Under the pieces are notes generated by a model. That model worked only from the letters and a program-made list of their open reading frames with translations, made no database searches and had not been told where the DNA came from. Below, piece by piece: positions 18,678-27,417 of a stretch of DNA of 64,000 nt (position 1 is its first letter; every line of letters starts with the position of its first letter). The translations under genes were made by a program, and so were the position numbers. The stretch is taken from contig NZ_CP168006.1 in NCBI RefSeq assembly GCF_041521385.1, forward strand, positions 4,060,522 to 4,124,521. Direction: 5' to 3'. This stretch comes from Alcaligenes faecalis (GTDB lineage: Bacteria; Pseudomonadota; Gammaproteobacteria; Burkholderiales; Burkholderiaceae_B).

Positions 18678-20931
18678 CGCCGTCTTGGAAGCGTTACTGC
18701 GTCCACCTGTCGAAATTTGGAGTGCGGCAACGGCCTGGTCCGTCACGGCCACGGCTGCCCTGGCGCCTTGGGCGCTGATGATGCCCCCTTCTTTGGGCTA
18801 CGTTGCAGCAGCAGGATCGGGCTACTTTGGCGGGGTCCGCTTTAAGCAGGCGATGCGGATCAAGCGTTATCACCATCACCTGAAATACTACAAAGTCACG
18901 AAAATTGCTCCCGCCAAAATTCCCGTGGCACCGGGCGAGTTTTACCTGGGCGAAGGGTTCGAGTGGTCGCAAGCGCACACACAACGTAAACGTGAGGCCT
19001 TGCAACCGCAGGCCAAGCGTTTTGTGCGTCCATCGGGCAAAGAGCTGGCCCTACGCAGCCTGGGTTCGAAAGCCATTGAACAAGCGCAAGGCAAAGGCCC
19101 CGTCAAACCCATTGTGCGAGCCATTGCAGGAATTGCGGGCATTGATCATTGGCTCAACCCATTGCAGCCTCACCCAGACTTAGGTGGCTCACCCATCGTG
19201 CATGGCGTGGGCAGCATGGACGAAGCCCCCGTCAAGATTCGCCAGTCCTCTCGCAATGGACACATGCTGGTCATGGGCACCACGCGCGTGGGCAAGACCA
19301 GGCTGCTGGAGTTATTTGCCACCCAGGACATTCATGCTGGGCACGTCACTATCGTGATCGATCCCAAGGGGGATGCCGATCTGATGCTGCGTATGTATGC
19401 CGAATGCGCTCGTGCAGGCCGCCTGGACCAGTTTTACATGTTCCATCTTGGCTATCCCGAGATCTCGGCCAGGTACAACGGCATCGGCAACTTCTCGCGC
19501 ATCACAGAAGTGGCCACTCGTGCCACCAACGCCTTGCCCAGCAGCGGAAACTCCGCCGCTTTTAAAGAGTTCTCCTGGCGTTTTACCAATATTGTGGCTC
19601 AAGCCCAGGTTGCGCTGGGACGTGTCCCGACCTATGAAGCCTTGCTCAAAGATGTGACCGGCATTGACGGCCTGTTCATGGACTATGCCCGCATGGTGTT
19701 TGCCCAGCAGGCCCGCCAAGGCCGTCTGATCGACTGGGAAGTAAGGCTGGCCAGCCTTGAGCTCGCGCTGCAAGACCGCAAAACCGCCCCGCCAGTGCCA
19801 CGGGCATTGGCAGATCGACAGCCCGAGTTTGTAGCGATGTTCTTGCTCATTAAAGAAGCCAAGATCAACGATACGGTCCTCGCAGGCCTGGCAGCCGCCT
19901 TTAGTTATGAACGCAGCTTCTACGAAAAGATCATCGCCAGTCTTGGCCCGTTTCTGGAGAAACTGACTACCGGCGCGGTGGGCAAACTGATCTCTCCCGA
20001 CTACTACGACCAAACCGATAAGCGACCAATTTTTGATTGGATGAGCGTCATCCGTCAGGGCGGTGTGGTCTATGTAGGCCTGGATGCATTGTCTGACTCG
20101 GTCGTGTCCTCTGCCGTGGGTAACTCCATGCTGGCCGACTTGGTCAGCGTCGGCGGCAAGCTCTATAAGACCGGACTGGACCCCCATGCGCCAGATGGCA
20201 AAATCGTATTGCCGACCATTTGCGCTCACTTTGACGAGGTCAATGAGATTGCAGGTCCCGAATTTGTGCCCATGGTGAACAAGCTGGGGGGCTCGGGCTT
20301 TCGGATCACCGCGTACACACAGTCAGCATTTGATATTGAGGCAAAAGTCGGAGATAAGGCCAAAGCGGGCCAGATCCTGGACAACTTTAACCACCTGGTC
20401 ATGCTGCGCGTGCGTAGTGTCACGACGGCCAAGCTGCTGACGGACCAGGTTCCCGAAGTCGAGGTGGTCCATCTCACGCCAATGTCAGGCGTCACAGACA
20501 CCGCCGCCCAAGGCACCGGCGTCGATTTCATCAGTCGCAACGATGATATCTGGACCAAAACCAAGGTCCCTATGATTGAACCAGCCGATGTGCTGGAACT
20601 ACCGCAAGGCCAAGCCTTTGCGCTACTTGAAGGCAATCGACGCTTCAAGATCCGAATCCCGTTGGCTGATGCAAGAAACGACGAATTTGTACCGCAGTCT
20701 TTGCAAAACGTCGCCGCACAAATGAAGGCCCGCTACCGGACCTCCGAGCAATGGGCCAGTGAAACCGACTGGTTCACTGAAAACTGGCTCAATAGCCAGC
20801 CAATCGCCGATGGCACGGGCATGATCGCTACTGATCTAGCGGTGCAGGATCCTGACCCCGATGACGACACTCAAAGCAAAAGCGCGATAAACACTGACAC
20901 GATGGGCCTGATCACAAGGGGGCACGGATGA
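18667..20931 (+). CDS. traD: TraD type IV coupling protein (TIGR03743)
   Basis: About 754 residues. Two N-terminal hydrophobic segments (about residues 15-65) anchor it in the inner membrane. The cytoplasmic ATPase has Walker A GTTRVGKT near residue 204 and Walker B HFDEVNEI near residue 522. It couples the relaxase-DNA complex to the secretion channel. ATG 18667 (MKNNAVLEALLRPP) overlaps the previous stop by 11 bases. The protein belongs to the SXT/PFGI-type TraD group. The C-terminal tail is acidic, as often seen where it contacts relaxase. Confidence 0.92.
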   Translation: MKNNAVLEALLRPPVEIWSAATAWSVTATAALAPWALMMPPSLGYVAAAGSGYFGGVRFKQAMRIKRYHHHLKYYKVTKIAPAKIPVAPGEFYLGEGFEWSQAHTQRKREALQPQAKRFVRPSGKELALRSLGSKAIEQAQGKGPVKPIVRAIAGIAGIDHWLNPLQPHPDLGGSPIVHGVGSMDEAPVKIRQSSRNGHMLVMGTTRVGKTRLLELFATQDIHAGHVTIVIDPKGDADLMLRMYAECARAGRLDQFYMFHLGYPEISARYNGIGNFSRITEVATRATNALPSSGNSAAFKEFSWRFTNIVAQAQVALGRVPTYEALLKDVTGIDGLFMDYARMVFAQQARQGRLIDWEVRLASLELALQDRKTAPPVPRALADRQPEFVAMFLLIKEAKINDTVLAGLAAAFSYERSFYEKIIASLGPFLEKLTTGAVGKLISPDYYDQTDKRPIFDWMSVIRQGGVVYVGLDALSDSVVSSAVGNSMLADLVSVGGKLYKTGLDPHAPDGKIVLPTICAHFDEVNEIAGPEFVPMVNKLGGSGFRITAYTQSAFDIEAKVGDKAKAGQILDNFNHLVMLRVRSVTTAKLLTDQVPEVEVVHLTPMSGVTDTAAQGTGVDFISRNDDIWTKTKVPMIEPADVLELPQGQAFALLEGNRRFKIRIPLADARNDEFVPQSLQNVAAQMKARYRTSEQWASETDWFTENWLNSQPIADGTGMIATDLAVQDPDPDDDTQSKSAINTDTMGLITRGHG

Positions 20932-21710
20932 GTACCAACTCGACCAGCCGCCCTGTTAAGCCCACCACTCGCGGCCCCATTTTGATGACCTTTGAGATGG
21001 TCATGGGTTTGCTTATGGTCTCTGTCTCAGCGTGTGTGCTGGGGTTGATCATAGAGCTGGCCGGCATTCATACGATTTGGAAAGACCAAGGCACAGGCCA
21101 TGCTCGCTCTATCGTGGAGCAGGACCTGAGCTATATCGAGGCTGCCCCGAAAAGCCTGATTATTCCAAATACCGTGGCCTTCTCAAACAAGATGCTCAGC
21201 TACATCTCATGGCCTTACGAGAAATTCGGAATCTTGCAGTGGTATGCCAATAGCCATGACCCCGCCATGCAGCGTCAACAGGCCCTTCGTCGTGCACAAG
21301 AAATAAAGGCAAACGGCAACAGCCTCTCCTCCAGGCTGAAAACGATTGGCGCTGATGCCGGCCAATTTATCAGCACGGTACTCGTGCTTTCCATGTATGT
21401 CGCCATGGATGTAGCGCTTCGACTTTCGATTGCCCTTTATGCGCTGCCAGCCTTTGTTCTTGCGTGCCTAGTGGGTGCGGTCGATGGCCTGGTACGGCGT
21501 GACTTGCGCAGGTGGAGCGGCGGCCGAGAGTCCTCCTTCGTTTATCACCACGCTAAGCGATACACAGCCTGGGCACTTACTGGAGGTTTCGGTCTGTATT
21601 TGACCTGGCCTTTCGGCGGCTTCAACCCCGCTTACATGGTTCTGATTTTCACCGCGTTGGTCGCTGCAACGCTCAGCACCACAGTGGCTTCCCTCAAAAA
21701 GTATATGTAG
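20928..21710 (+). CDS. TIGR03747 family ICE membrane protein
   Basis: A 260-residue polytopic membrane protein. Hydrophobic segments lie near residues 22-45, 146-185 and 205-255, with DGLVRRDLRRWSGGRESSFVYHHAKR between them, a hallmark of TIGR03747. It overlaps traD by ATGA, which suggests it works with the coupling protein. It is always found next to traD in MPF-G systems. Confidence 0.88.
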   Translation: MSTNSTSRPVKPTTRGPILMTFEMVMGLLMVSVSACVLGLIIELAGIHTIWKDQGTGHARSIVEQDLSYIEAAPKSLIIPNTVAFSNKMLSYISWPYEKFGILQWYANSHDPAMQRQQALRRAQEIKANGNSLSSRLKTIGADAGQFISTVLVLSMYVAMDVALRLSIALYALPAFVLACLVGAVDGLVRRDLRRWSGGRESSFVYHHAKRYTAWALTGGFGLYLTWPFGGFNPAYMVLIFTALVAATLSTTVASLKKYM

Positions 21711-21750
21711 CGCCTCTCGCTCACATCACGACATTGGAGAAACGACAGAA

Positions 21751-22077
21751 ATGAAACCACAGCAATCTGGCCCCTCAGAACGTAAGACTCATCGCGCTTG
21801 GGCAACCGCGCTCATGCTCGTCGCATGCGCCACCGTTCAGGCTGGTGATGCCGATAGTGAGCGCGAAAGTCTGGCACGGATTGAAAACGAGCTGGCCGTC
21901 GTTCAGCAGATGGTGGCCGCAGCCTCTCGTGATGCCCCTCCCTCTCAACGGGTCAATTTTCGATATGAGTGGTTGATCAATGATCTGGACGTGATGCGTC
22001 GGGGAATTCAACAACACCTTAATGCCCCTATGCAGCCGCGCCCAGTCGAGCCACTGCGAGGCGACTACCGCCAATGA
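21751..22077 (+). CDS. RAQPRD family ICE protein (TIGR01690)
   Basis: A 108-residue exported protein. The N-terminal signal (ALMLVACATVQAGDA) is followed by LARIENELAVVQQMVAAASRD and RVNFRYEWLINDLDVMRRGI, the conserved core of the RAQPRD family; the name motif appears here in altered form. It begins a second run of small T4SS genes 40 bases after the TIGR03747 gene. The role is unknown, likely structural. Confidence 0.85.
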   Translation: MKPQQSGPSERKTHRAWATALMLVACATVQAGDADSERESLARIENELAVVQQMVAAASRDAPPSQRVNFRYEWLINDLDVMRRGIQQHLNAPMQPRPVEPLRGDYRQ

Positions 22078-22099
22078 CGCAACTTCAGGAGATCCCCTT

Positions 22100-22351
22100 A
22101 TGGGCATGAACAATGCACAGCTGGGTTCCAACATGAGAGAGGCGTTTGCAGCAGGCTCGGGTGTTGACCCAAACGCCATGAAGGTCGTGCTGACGATCAT
22201 CACGGTTGCGATTGTGGTTCTGTTCTTTGCCTGGCTAGGGATGACCGCCCTGGATAACTACCGGGAGGGCCAACTCAAGCAGGAAGAGGTGGTCTGGGCC
22301 TGCGTCAAATTAGTTGTGCTGTTGTCCTTAATCCTGTGGGTGTTGGTTTGA
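22100..22351 (+). CDS. TIGR03758 family ICE membrane protein (PFL_4701, DUF3262)
   Basis: An 83-residue protein with two transmembrane helices, about residues 27-48 and 64-83. AFAAGSGVDPNAM precedes the first helix and DNYREGQLKQEEVV connects them. ATG 22100 follows AGGAGATC. Size and topology resemble a pilin-like VirB2/TrbC component. A second copy of this domain is fused to a lysozyme-like domain in the protein at 43278-44186, aligning without gaps from FA-GSGV to the shared Lys. Confidence 0.88.
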   Translation: MGMNNAQLGSNMREAFAAGSGVDPNAMKVVLTIITVAIVVLFFAWLGMTALDNYREGQLKQEEVVWACVKLVVLLSLILWVLV

Positions 22352-22396
22352 CGCTCACAGGACTTCTTAACACATCAAACCATACGGAGTTTAGCT

Positions 22397-22807
22397 ATGA
22401 CCACACTGAACGCTCTGTTGGCGGCACCCCGAGCGGGGTGGCAAAAAGCCAAGCGTCACTTCGCGCAAGCCGCTTTGATCCCTGCTGTAGCGTTACTTTC
22501 GTCACCTACCATGGCAGCTTTGCCCACGATGCCTACACCGGGATCTGGCATTGACGGGGCTCAAGTTGCTGACGGCGATTGGCTTGGAGCGATGGGTGCT
22601 TACTGGAAACAGGGCATCACGATTCTGGCCATGATCTTTGTTGGCTACTTTTTCCTGAAAGTCGTGATGGGCGCAATCACAAAGTGGACCCAATACACAC
22701 GTGGCCAGGCTGATATTGCTGACCTGAAAGAATACGTAATCACTGGCGGTGTGCTTGCCATTGCGCTTGTCGCACTGGCCACGTATGCCATCGCCACGCT
22801 CGGGTAA
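22397..22807 (+). CDS. TIGR03745 family ICE membrane protein
   Basis: A 136-residue protein. A cleavable leader (FAQAALIPAVALLSSPTMAA) precedes LPTMPTPGSGIDGAQVADGD and two hydrophobic helices (about 75-95 and 112-135). The pattern matches TIGR03745. With two helices and a signal peptide it is the other pilin-like candidate in the operon. Confidence 0.88.
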   Translation: MTTLNALLAAPRAGWQKAKRHFAQAALIPAVALLSSPTMAALPTMPTPGSGIDGAQVADGDWLGAMGAYWKQGITILAMIFVGYFFLKVVMGAITKWTQYTRGQADIADLKEYVITGGVLAIALVALATYAIATLG

Positions 22808-22822
22808 AGGGGAAAAGTCGAT

Positions 22823-23362
22823 ATGGCTCGCAAGCCCTCTGCCCCACACCTTGAACAGCTAGATGAGCAAGTTACCCAGGGCATCGCTACGCCGATAACC
22901 GATCGCGTGAATGTTCAACCAGCCATTCTGAACGGTATGACGGTCGATGAAGCACAAATCATCGGTCTGATCTCCGTCGTGGTGTGTCTGCTGCTGGGCT
23001 TGGTACTGCTGGCCATAACCGGCTTCTGGCAAACACTTTTGGCCATCATGCTATTTGGACCATTAGTCATTTTGTGGTTTGCCTCTAAATACTTGGCGGG
23101 ACTTAAGCGCAACCGTCCTGACGGCTATTACAACCAGGCTATGCACCACTGGATGGCCTCTCGTGGGTGGGTGAAAGCCAAATTCATCCGCCACAACGGT
23201 TATTGGAGCTTGGGCCGGACCTTGCCCTTTAGCCTGTCCACTTCATTCAACCCTAAACCGTCCCGTCAGAACGTTGTTTCTACGAGCGAAACGGCCATCC
23301 CCTCTTCTTGCGCTGCTCAAGGTGTGACACCGATAGCGGATAAAGCGAGCAACAACGTATGA
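22823..23362 (+). CDS. TIGR03750 family conjugal transfer protein
   Basis: A 179-residue protein with two adjacent transmembrane helices at about residues 50-95, followed by KRNRPDGYYNQAM and a cytoplasmic tail with WSLGRT. This is the TIGR03750 pattern, comparable in size and topology to TraL/VirB3-type proteins. RBS GGGGAAAAG precedes the start. The last 40 residues are Ser/Ala-rich and poorly conserved in type. It overlaps the next gene by 4 bases. Confidence 0.86.
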   Translation: MARKPSAPHLEQLDEQVTQGIATPITDRVNVQPAILNGMTVDEAQIIGLISVVVCLLLGLVLLAITGFWQTLLAIMLFGPLVILWFASKYLAGLKRNRPDGYYNQAMHHWMASRGWVKAKFIRHNGYWSLGRTLPFSLSTSFNPKPSRQNVVSTSETAIPSSCAAQGVTPIADKASNNV

Positions 23363-24159
23363 GTTCAAAATATTTAAACGCCCTGGCCACTGTTCAGGCG
23401 ACAAATAAAAGACTGGGCGCACTTGTTTTAGTTGTCGCCGCTCTTGGGGCTGTGGGTATGTACTTTGCTGCCCGCACACCGCATCGAATCGACGTCAATT
23501 TGCACCCCAACATTCAAGGCGGGGATGTCGTCACCGTGACCGACGGCCAGTCGCCGGTCCCTGACGTCAATGTGTATGGCTTTGCCTACTACATCTGGCA
23601 GCAGGTCAACCGCTGGCAAGCCGACGGGTACAAGGACTACGGCAAGCAAATCTACTACTACCAGGCCTACATCACCCCGTCTTGTCGCGCTCAGCTAGAG
23701 AACGACATGAACACACGGGATAGAGCCGGTGAGTTGCGCTCACGCACACGCATCATGACCGAGATTCCAGGGTTTGGGTTTTCACCCAGACGAGTCATTT
23801 CGCAAGGCACCAACACCTGGACAGTACTGCTCGACATGCAATTGCAAGAGACATTTCGTGGTCAACAAATCAAAGACATCTACATCCGGTATCCGATGCG
23901 TGTCGTGCGATATGACGTTGACCCCGAGAAAAACCCCTGGAAGCTGGCCATTGACTGCTATGGCAACAACCGCCCTGCCCGCCTGAATCCTGACGAAGTC
24001 GCCGCAGTCCAGAAGAACAACCAAAGTCCCGAGCTGCCAACTGAGTCAGAAATCGTGCCCGCCACATTGCCCGGCACGATCACCGACCCGGCCACCAACG
24101 TGACCGACCCCGCTCCGACACCTATCCAGGTGCGACCCGTCCAACCTCAAAGCGAGTGA
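23359..24159 (+). CDS. PFL_4703 family ICE protein (TIGR03746, DUF2895)
   Basis: A 266-residue bitopic inner-membrane protein with one helix near residues 20-38 and a periplasmic domain. YIWQQVNRWQADGYKDYGKQIYYYQAYITPSC-type residues around 78-110 match TIGR03746, a TraE/VirB8-like core component. The C-terminus is a Thr/Pro/Asp-rich tail. It overlaps the upstream gene by 4 bases and is followed by the TraK-like gene. Confidence 0.88.
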   Translation: MSSKYLNALATVQATNKRLGALVLVVAALGAVGMYFAARTPHRIDVNLHPNIQGGDVVTVTDGQSPVPDVNVYGFAYYIWQQVNRWQADGYKDYGKQIYYYQAYITPSCRAQLENDMNTRDRAGELRSRTRIMTEIPGFGFSPRRVISQGTNTWTVLLDMQLQETFRGQQIKDIYIRYPMRVVRYDVDPEKNPWKLAIDCYGNNRPARLNPDEVAAVQKNNQSPELPTESEIVPATLPGTITDPATNVTDPAPTPIQVRPVQPQSE

Positions 24160-24170
24160 GATTGTCATCC

Positions 24171-25331
24171 ATGAAAGCCATTCTTAGCATTCGCAAAACA
24201 GCTCTGGCCTGCGCTCTTTTGGGGCTGGCCCAGTACGCACAGGCACAAGTACGAGACTTGGGGCCAAACTTGGAGAGCGTACCAGCAGATCTTATTGCTC
24301 CAGCCCCTGACAGCGTCAACTCAAGTGTCAATGTGGGTTCTGCAACAAACGCAGCAGTGAATAACGCACCCGATCTGGGAGAGATTCCCAATCTTGGCTC
24401 CTCACCCTCTAACGCTGAGTATCAAAACCCTAGCGTCAATGTGATGGGTGACCAAGCTATGGTGGAGAGCACTGTGGATGCAGCCATTCAACAGGCCAAG
24501 GATAATCAGGACGAAAGCGGCACGACCATCCGCAAACCACCACAAAATAAACCGCATGGCGTCGAGCGAGCCGTGTTTAATCGAGCTCCGGTACGTGCGC
24601 CACTGCCTGTGGGCATCGAACGCATGATTACCTTGCCTGCGCCTGCCGCCCTGCATGTGCCATCGGATATGTCCAAGATTGCCCGAATCGAAGTCATTGA
24701 TCGCACGATGTACATCACGGCCCTCCAGCAGTTCACACCCGTGCGAATCATTGCTGAGCTCATTGACTCTGGGCAGCAAATTCCCTTCGATCTGGTTGCC
24801 GACAGCACAACAGCCAGTGCCCGTAGCGAACTTCAGGTTTTTGTCGTTGCTTCCTCATCGCCTGGTTCAGAGGAGATCGGAGGTGATGGTCCCGCTTCCC
24901 AAGCGGCAGCGCAAGCGACCAGCATGGCCAATGAACACACATTGAGCCAGCAAATGGCGGAATCAGCACCGACAGATATGGTCCAGCTCACCCGCTACGC
25001 CGCACGCCAGCTTTATGCCCCAAAGCGGCTTGCCACCCCGTTCTCAGGTGTGCAGCAGGTCGAAGTCACTGCTGAGCCAATTGCCAACCTAATACGTGGC
25101 GTCCATGTTGTATCCACCCCCGTTGGTCAGTGGCGTTCTGGCCAGCTCTATGTGACAGCCGTTCTCATCAAGAACCGGTCATATAGCCCCTTGGAGATTC
25201 CACTTGAGCAAGTGCGCGGCCAATGGATTGCAGCCACCGCGCAGCACGGTCGAATTGGCCCAGCCGGTTCCGAGACGGACACCACCGCCATTTATCTGGT
25301 GTGCCAGCGCCAATTTGAAGCCTGCCGGTAA
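24171..25331 (+). CDS. TIGR03749 family ICE protein (TraK-like)
   Basis: About 386 residues from ATG 24171; a GTG five codons earlier overlaps the preceding stop. A signal peptide (ALACALLGLAQYAQAQ) is followed by a low-complexity Asn/Pro/Ser region (to about residue 130) and then the conserved domain: PVGIERMITLPAPAALHVP, TPVRIIAELIDSGQQIPFDL, ELTRYAARQLYAPKRL-type segment. This is the TIGR03749 family, an outer-membrane-core protein comparable to TraK/VirB9. The N-terminal linker is longer than I would expect. Confidence 0.85.
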   Translation: MKAILSIRKTALACALLGLAQYAQAQVRDLGPNLESVPADLIAPAPDSVNSSVNVGSATNAAVNNAPDLGEIPNLGSSPSNAEYQNPSVNVMGDQAMVESTVDAAIQQAKDNQDESGTTIRKPPQNKPHGVERAVFNRAPVRAPLPVGIERMITLPAPAALHVPSDMSKIARIEVIDRTMYITALQQFTPVRIIAELIDSGQQIPFDLVADSTTASARSELQVFVVASSSPGSEEIGGDGPASQAAAQATSMANEHTLSQQMAESAPTDMVQLTRYAARQLYAPKRLATPFSGVQQVEVTAEPIANLIRGVHVVSTPVGQWRSGQLYVTAVLIKNRSYSPLEIPLEQVRGQWIAATAQHGRIGPAGSETDTTAIYLVCQRQFEACR

Positions 25332-25346
25332 TAAAGGAACAACAGC

Positions 25347-26921
25347 ATGAGCAGCACGTCCAGCAACAAACTGATCCCCATCCTCGGTGGTGTCGCCGTC
25401 TTAATAGTCAGCGTGGTGATATACAGGCAATTTACGGGTTCAGGAGAATCTAGCAACTCGGTATTGACCTCCATTCCTACGCCTGAAAGTGCCACACTGC
25501 CTACCGCGCAAGGAGCGGACAACGACAACGCCGCCGAAACCCTACGCACCGTCACCGCCAGCAATGAACAGTTGCGGCGTGATGTGGCACGCGTGATCGA
25601 GATGAACAATCAACTCATCGCTGAGAATAAGCGCGTGGGTGGTGCTAATGCCACGGTCTCGCGTCGCATCGAACAAGAGCAACGCGACACGCTCAATCTT
25701 GACGGCCCCCGTACGGACTCGATCGACCCAACCGGCGACGAGACGGGCGCCAAAAACGCAGTCAACCTCACCTTGAAGCGTGGCTCCGAAGCAGTCGATA
25801 CTTTTTCACGCGCCTTTCAACTGTCACCAGCCCGCTCTGAGACCGAAGCAGCCAATCGAGCTGCTCAGACGCGGACGACTCCCCTGGTCCCACGACAATC
25901 ATTTTCCCTAGGAACAGAATCGCCCACTCCGACTGTTACCTCATCAGGGCCATACCGTGTTTTACCTCCCATGGGGTATAGCGCGGTAACGCAGTCCGAG
26001 CAGGGCCGCAATGGCAATGACGGACCAGCCATTACGCGCTATGTCCGCACCAGTGGCAATCAGGCCTATGCCAATAGCTCCATGGGCCCTGTGTCCAGGC
26101 TCACCGCCACACAAACACGGTCAGCACCACAATCCGCCAAGCCTGAACCGATTCCGTACTTTACTGTTCCCGAGAACTCGACACTGGTCGGCGCAGTATC
26201 GATGACCAGTCTCATCGGACGTGTGCCCATTGATGGCCGTGTCACTGACCCGATGCAGTTTAAAGCGATTGTCGGCCGCGACAACCTGGCAGCCAATGGC
26301 TTTGAATTACCAGCAGACATTGAGGGGATGATCGTCACCGGTGTGGCAATCGGCGATATGGCGCTGTCGTGCTCAGAAGGAAAAGTGCGCTCGGTCACCT
26401 TTGTCTTTAATGATGGCACGGTTCGCACCATCTCTGAGCGCTCCAAAGGCGGGGGGAATGCCAACGTCAATGGTAGCGGCACCACCCAGGACCTGGGCTA
26501 CATCTCAGACGTACATGGGAACCCCTGCATTCCTGGCAAATTCGTCACCAATGCACCGGCCTATCTGGCCGATCTGGCTGCGCTCAAGGGCTTGGATGTC
26601 GCTGCGCAAGCGTTCTCCGATGCTCAGCGCACCGTCTCGAACAACCTGGGCACAGGAAATACCACCTCTCAAATCACCGGCTCGCGTAGCAGCTACGCCA
26701 TGGGACAAGCCGCCTCTGGCGCAACCAATGAAGTCGTCGCCTGGATGACCTCCCGCCTCAAGAATAGTTTTGACGCCGTTGTAACCCCGGCTGGCAAGCA
26801 GATGGTCATTCACCTGGATAAAGAACTGCAGATTGACAAGATGCCCAACGCCCGCAAGCTGGTGTACCGCCAGCAAGGGACGCAGCAGCTTTCTCGTGGA
26901 GCACATTATGGTCTGGAATAA
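25347..26921 (+). CDS. TIGR03752 family ICE protein (TraB-like)
   Basis: A 524-residue protein. One N-terminal transmembrane helix (ILGGVAVLIVSVVIYRQF) precedes a coiled coil (LRTVTASNEQLRRDVARVIEMNNQL). The C-terminal domain (about 275-500) contains FTVPENSTLVGAVSMTSLIGR and the GDMALSCSEGKVRSVTFVF segment, as in TraB/VirB10-like TIGR03752 proteins. It bridges the inner and outer membrane in the T4SS core complex. The last codons overlap the lipoprotein gene. Confidence 0.88.
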   Translation: MSSTSSNKLIPILGGVAVLIVSVVIYRQFTGSGESSNSVLTSIPTPESATLPTAQGADNDNAAETLRTVTASNEQLRRDVARVIEMNNQLIAENKRVGGANATVSRRIEQEQRDTLNLDGPRTDSIDPTGDETGAKNAVNLTLKRGSEAVDTFSRAFQLSPARSETEAANRAAQTRTTPLVPRQSFSLGTESPTPTVTSSGPYRVLPPMGYSAVTQSEQGRNGNDGPAITRYVRTSGNQAYANSSMGPVSRLTATQTRSAPQSAKPEPIPYFTVPENSTLVGAVSMTSLIGRVPIDGRVTDPMQFKAIVGRDNLAANGFELPADIEGMIVTGVAIGDMALSCSEGKVRSVTFVFNDGTVRTISERSKGGGNANVNGSGTTQDLGYISDVHGNPCIPGKFVTNAPAYLADLAALKGLDVAAQAFSDAQRTVSNNLGTGNTTSQITGSRSSYAMGQAASGATNEVVAWMTSRLKNSFDAVVTPAGKQMVIHLDKELQIDKMPNARKLVYRQQGTQQLSRGAHYGLE

Positions 26922-27417
26922 AACTGCCCAACGCCTGGCGCTGGCTCTAATCACCACCGCCATGTTCAGCGGTTGCACCGTCATGATGGATCGCGAATCC
27001 CCACTTAATGAGGTCACTAAGGATTCGCCAACGGTGCTGGACGTCTACCGAGGTACTGACTATCGAAACGAAGCGACCCGTCAGTCACGCATCACCCCCC
27101 AGGAACGGATGCGTGAGCGCACTCAAGCCAGACCGATTAATCCAGGTGATGAGTTAACCCAGCGATATTGGTCAGCTGTTGATTCCATGAACCAGCGATT
27201 TGCTCGGCTGCCAAATCCTGACCTGGTAATGGTGGTGTTTCCGCATCTGGCCAAGGGCCAGTATCCGGTTCCAGGCTACGTGACCGTCTTCCCGATGTAC
27301 GACCAGACACAGTATGCGCTACCTGGTGAAGTCACCCAGGACTTACTGCAATGGAGACGTGACTACTTTTCTGCGAAACCAAGCCCCAACAAGAAGGGAG
27401 CCGCAGATGATCGCTAA
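26908..27417 (+). CDS. TIGR03751 family conjugal transfer lipoprotein (TraV-like)
   Basis: About 169 residues from ATG 26908. A lipoprotein signal with lipobox FSGC at residues 18-21 gives a lipidated outer-membrane protein. LTQRYWSAVDSMNQRFARLPNPDLVMVVFPHLAKG is characteristic of TIGR03751. In the T4SS core it would play the TraV/VirB7 part with the TraK- and TraB-like proteins encoded just upstream. It overlaps the ATPase gene by 11 bases. Confidence 0.87.
   Translation: MVWNKTAQRLALALITTAMFSGCTVMMDRESPLNEVTKDSPTVLDVYRGTDYRNEATRQSRITPQERMRERTQARPINPGDELTQRYWSAVDSMNQRFARLPNPDLVMVVFPHLAKGQYPVPGYVTVFPMYDQTQYALPGEVTQDLLQWRRDYFSAKPSPNKKGAADDR

Noticed and set aside
19312..20229. A 305-codon open frame opposite traD
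   Set aside because: Antisense to the TraD ATPase; no domain or start signal.
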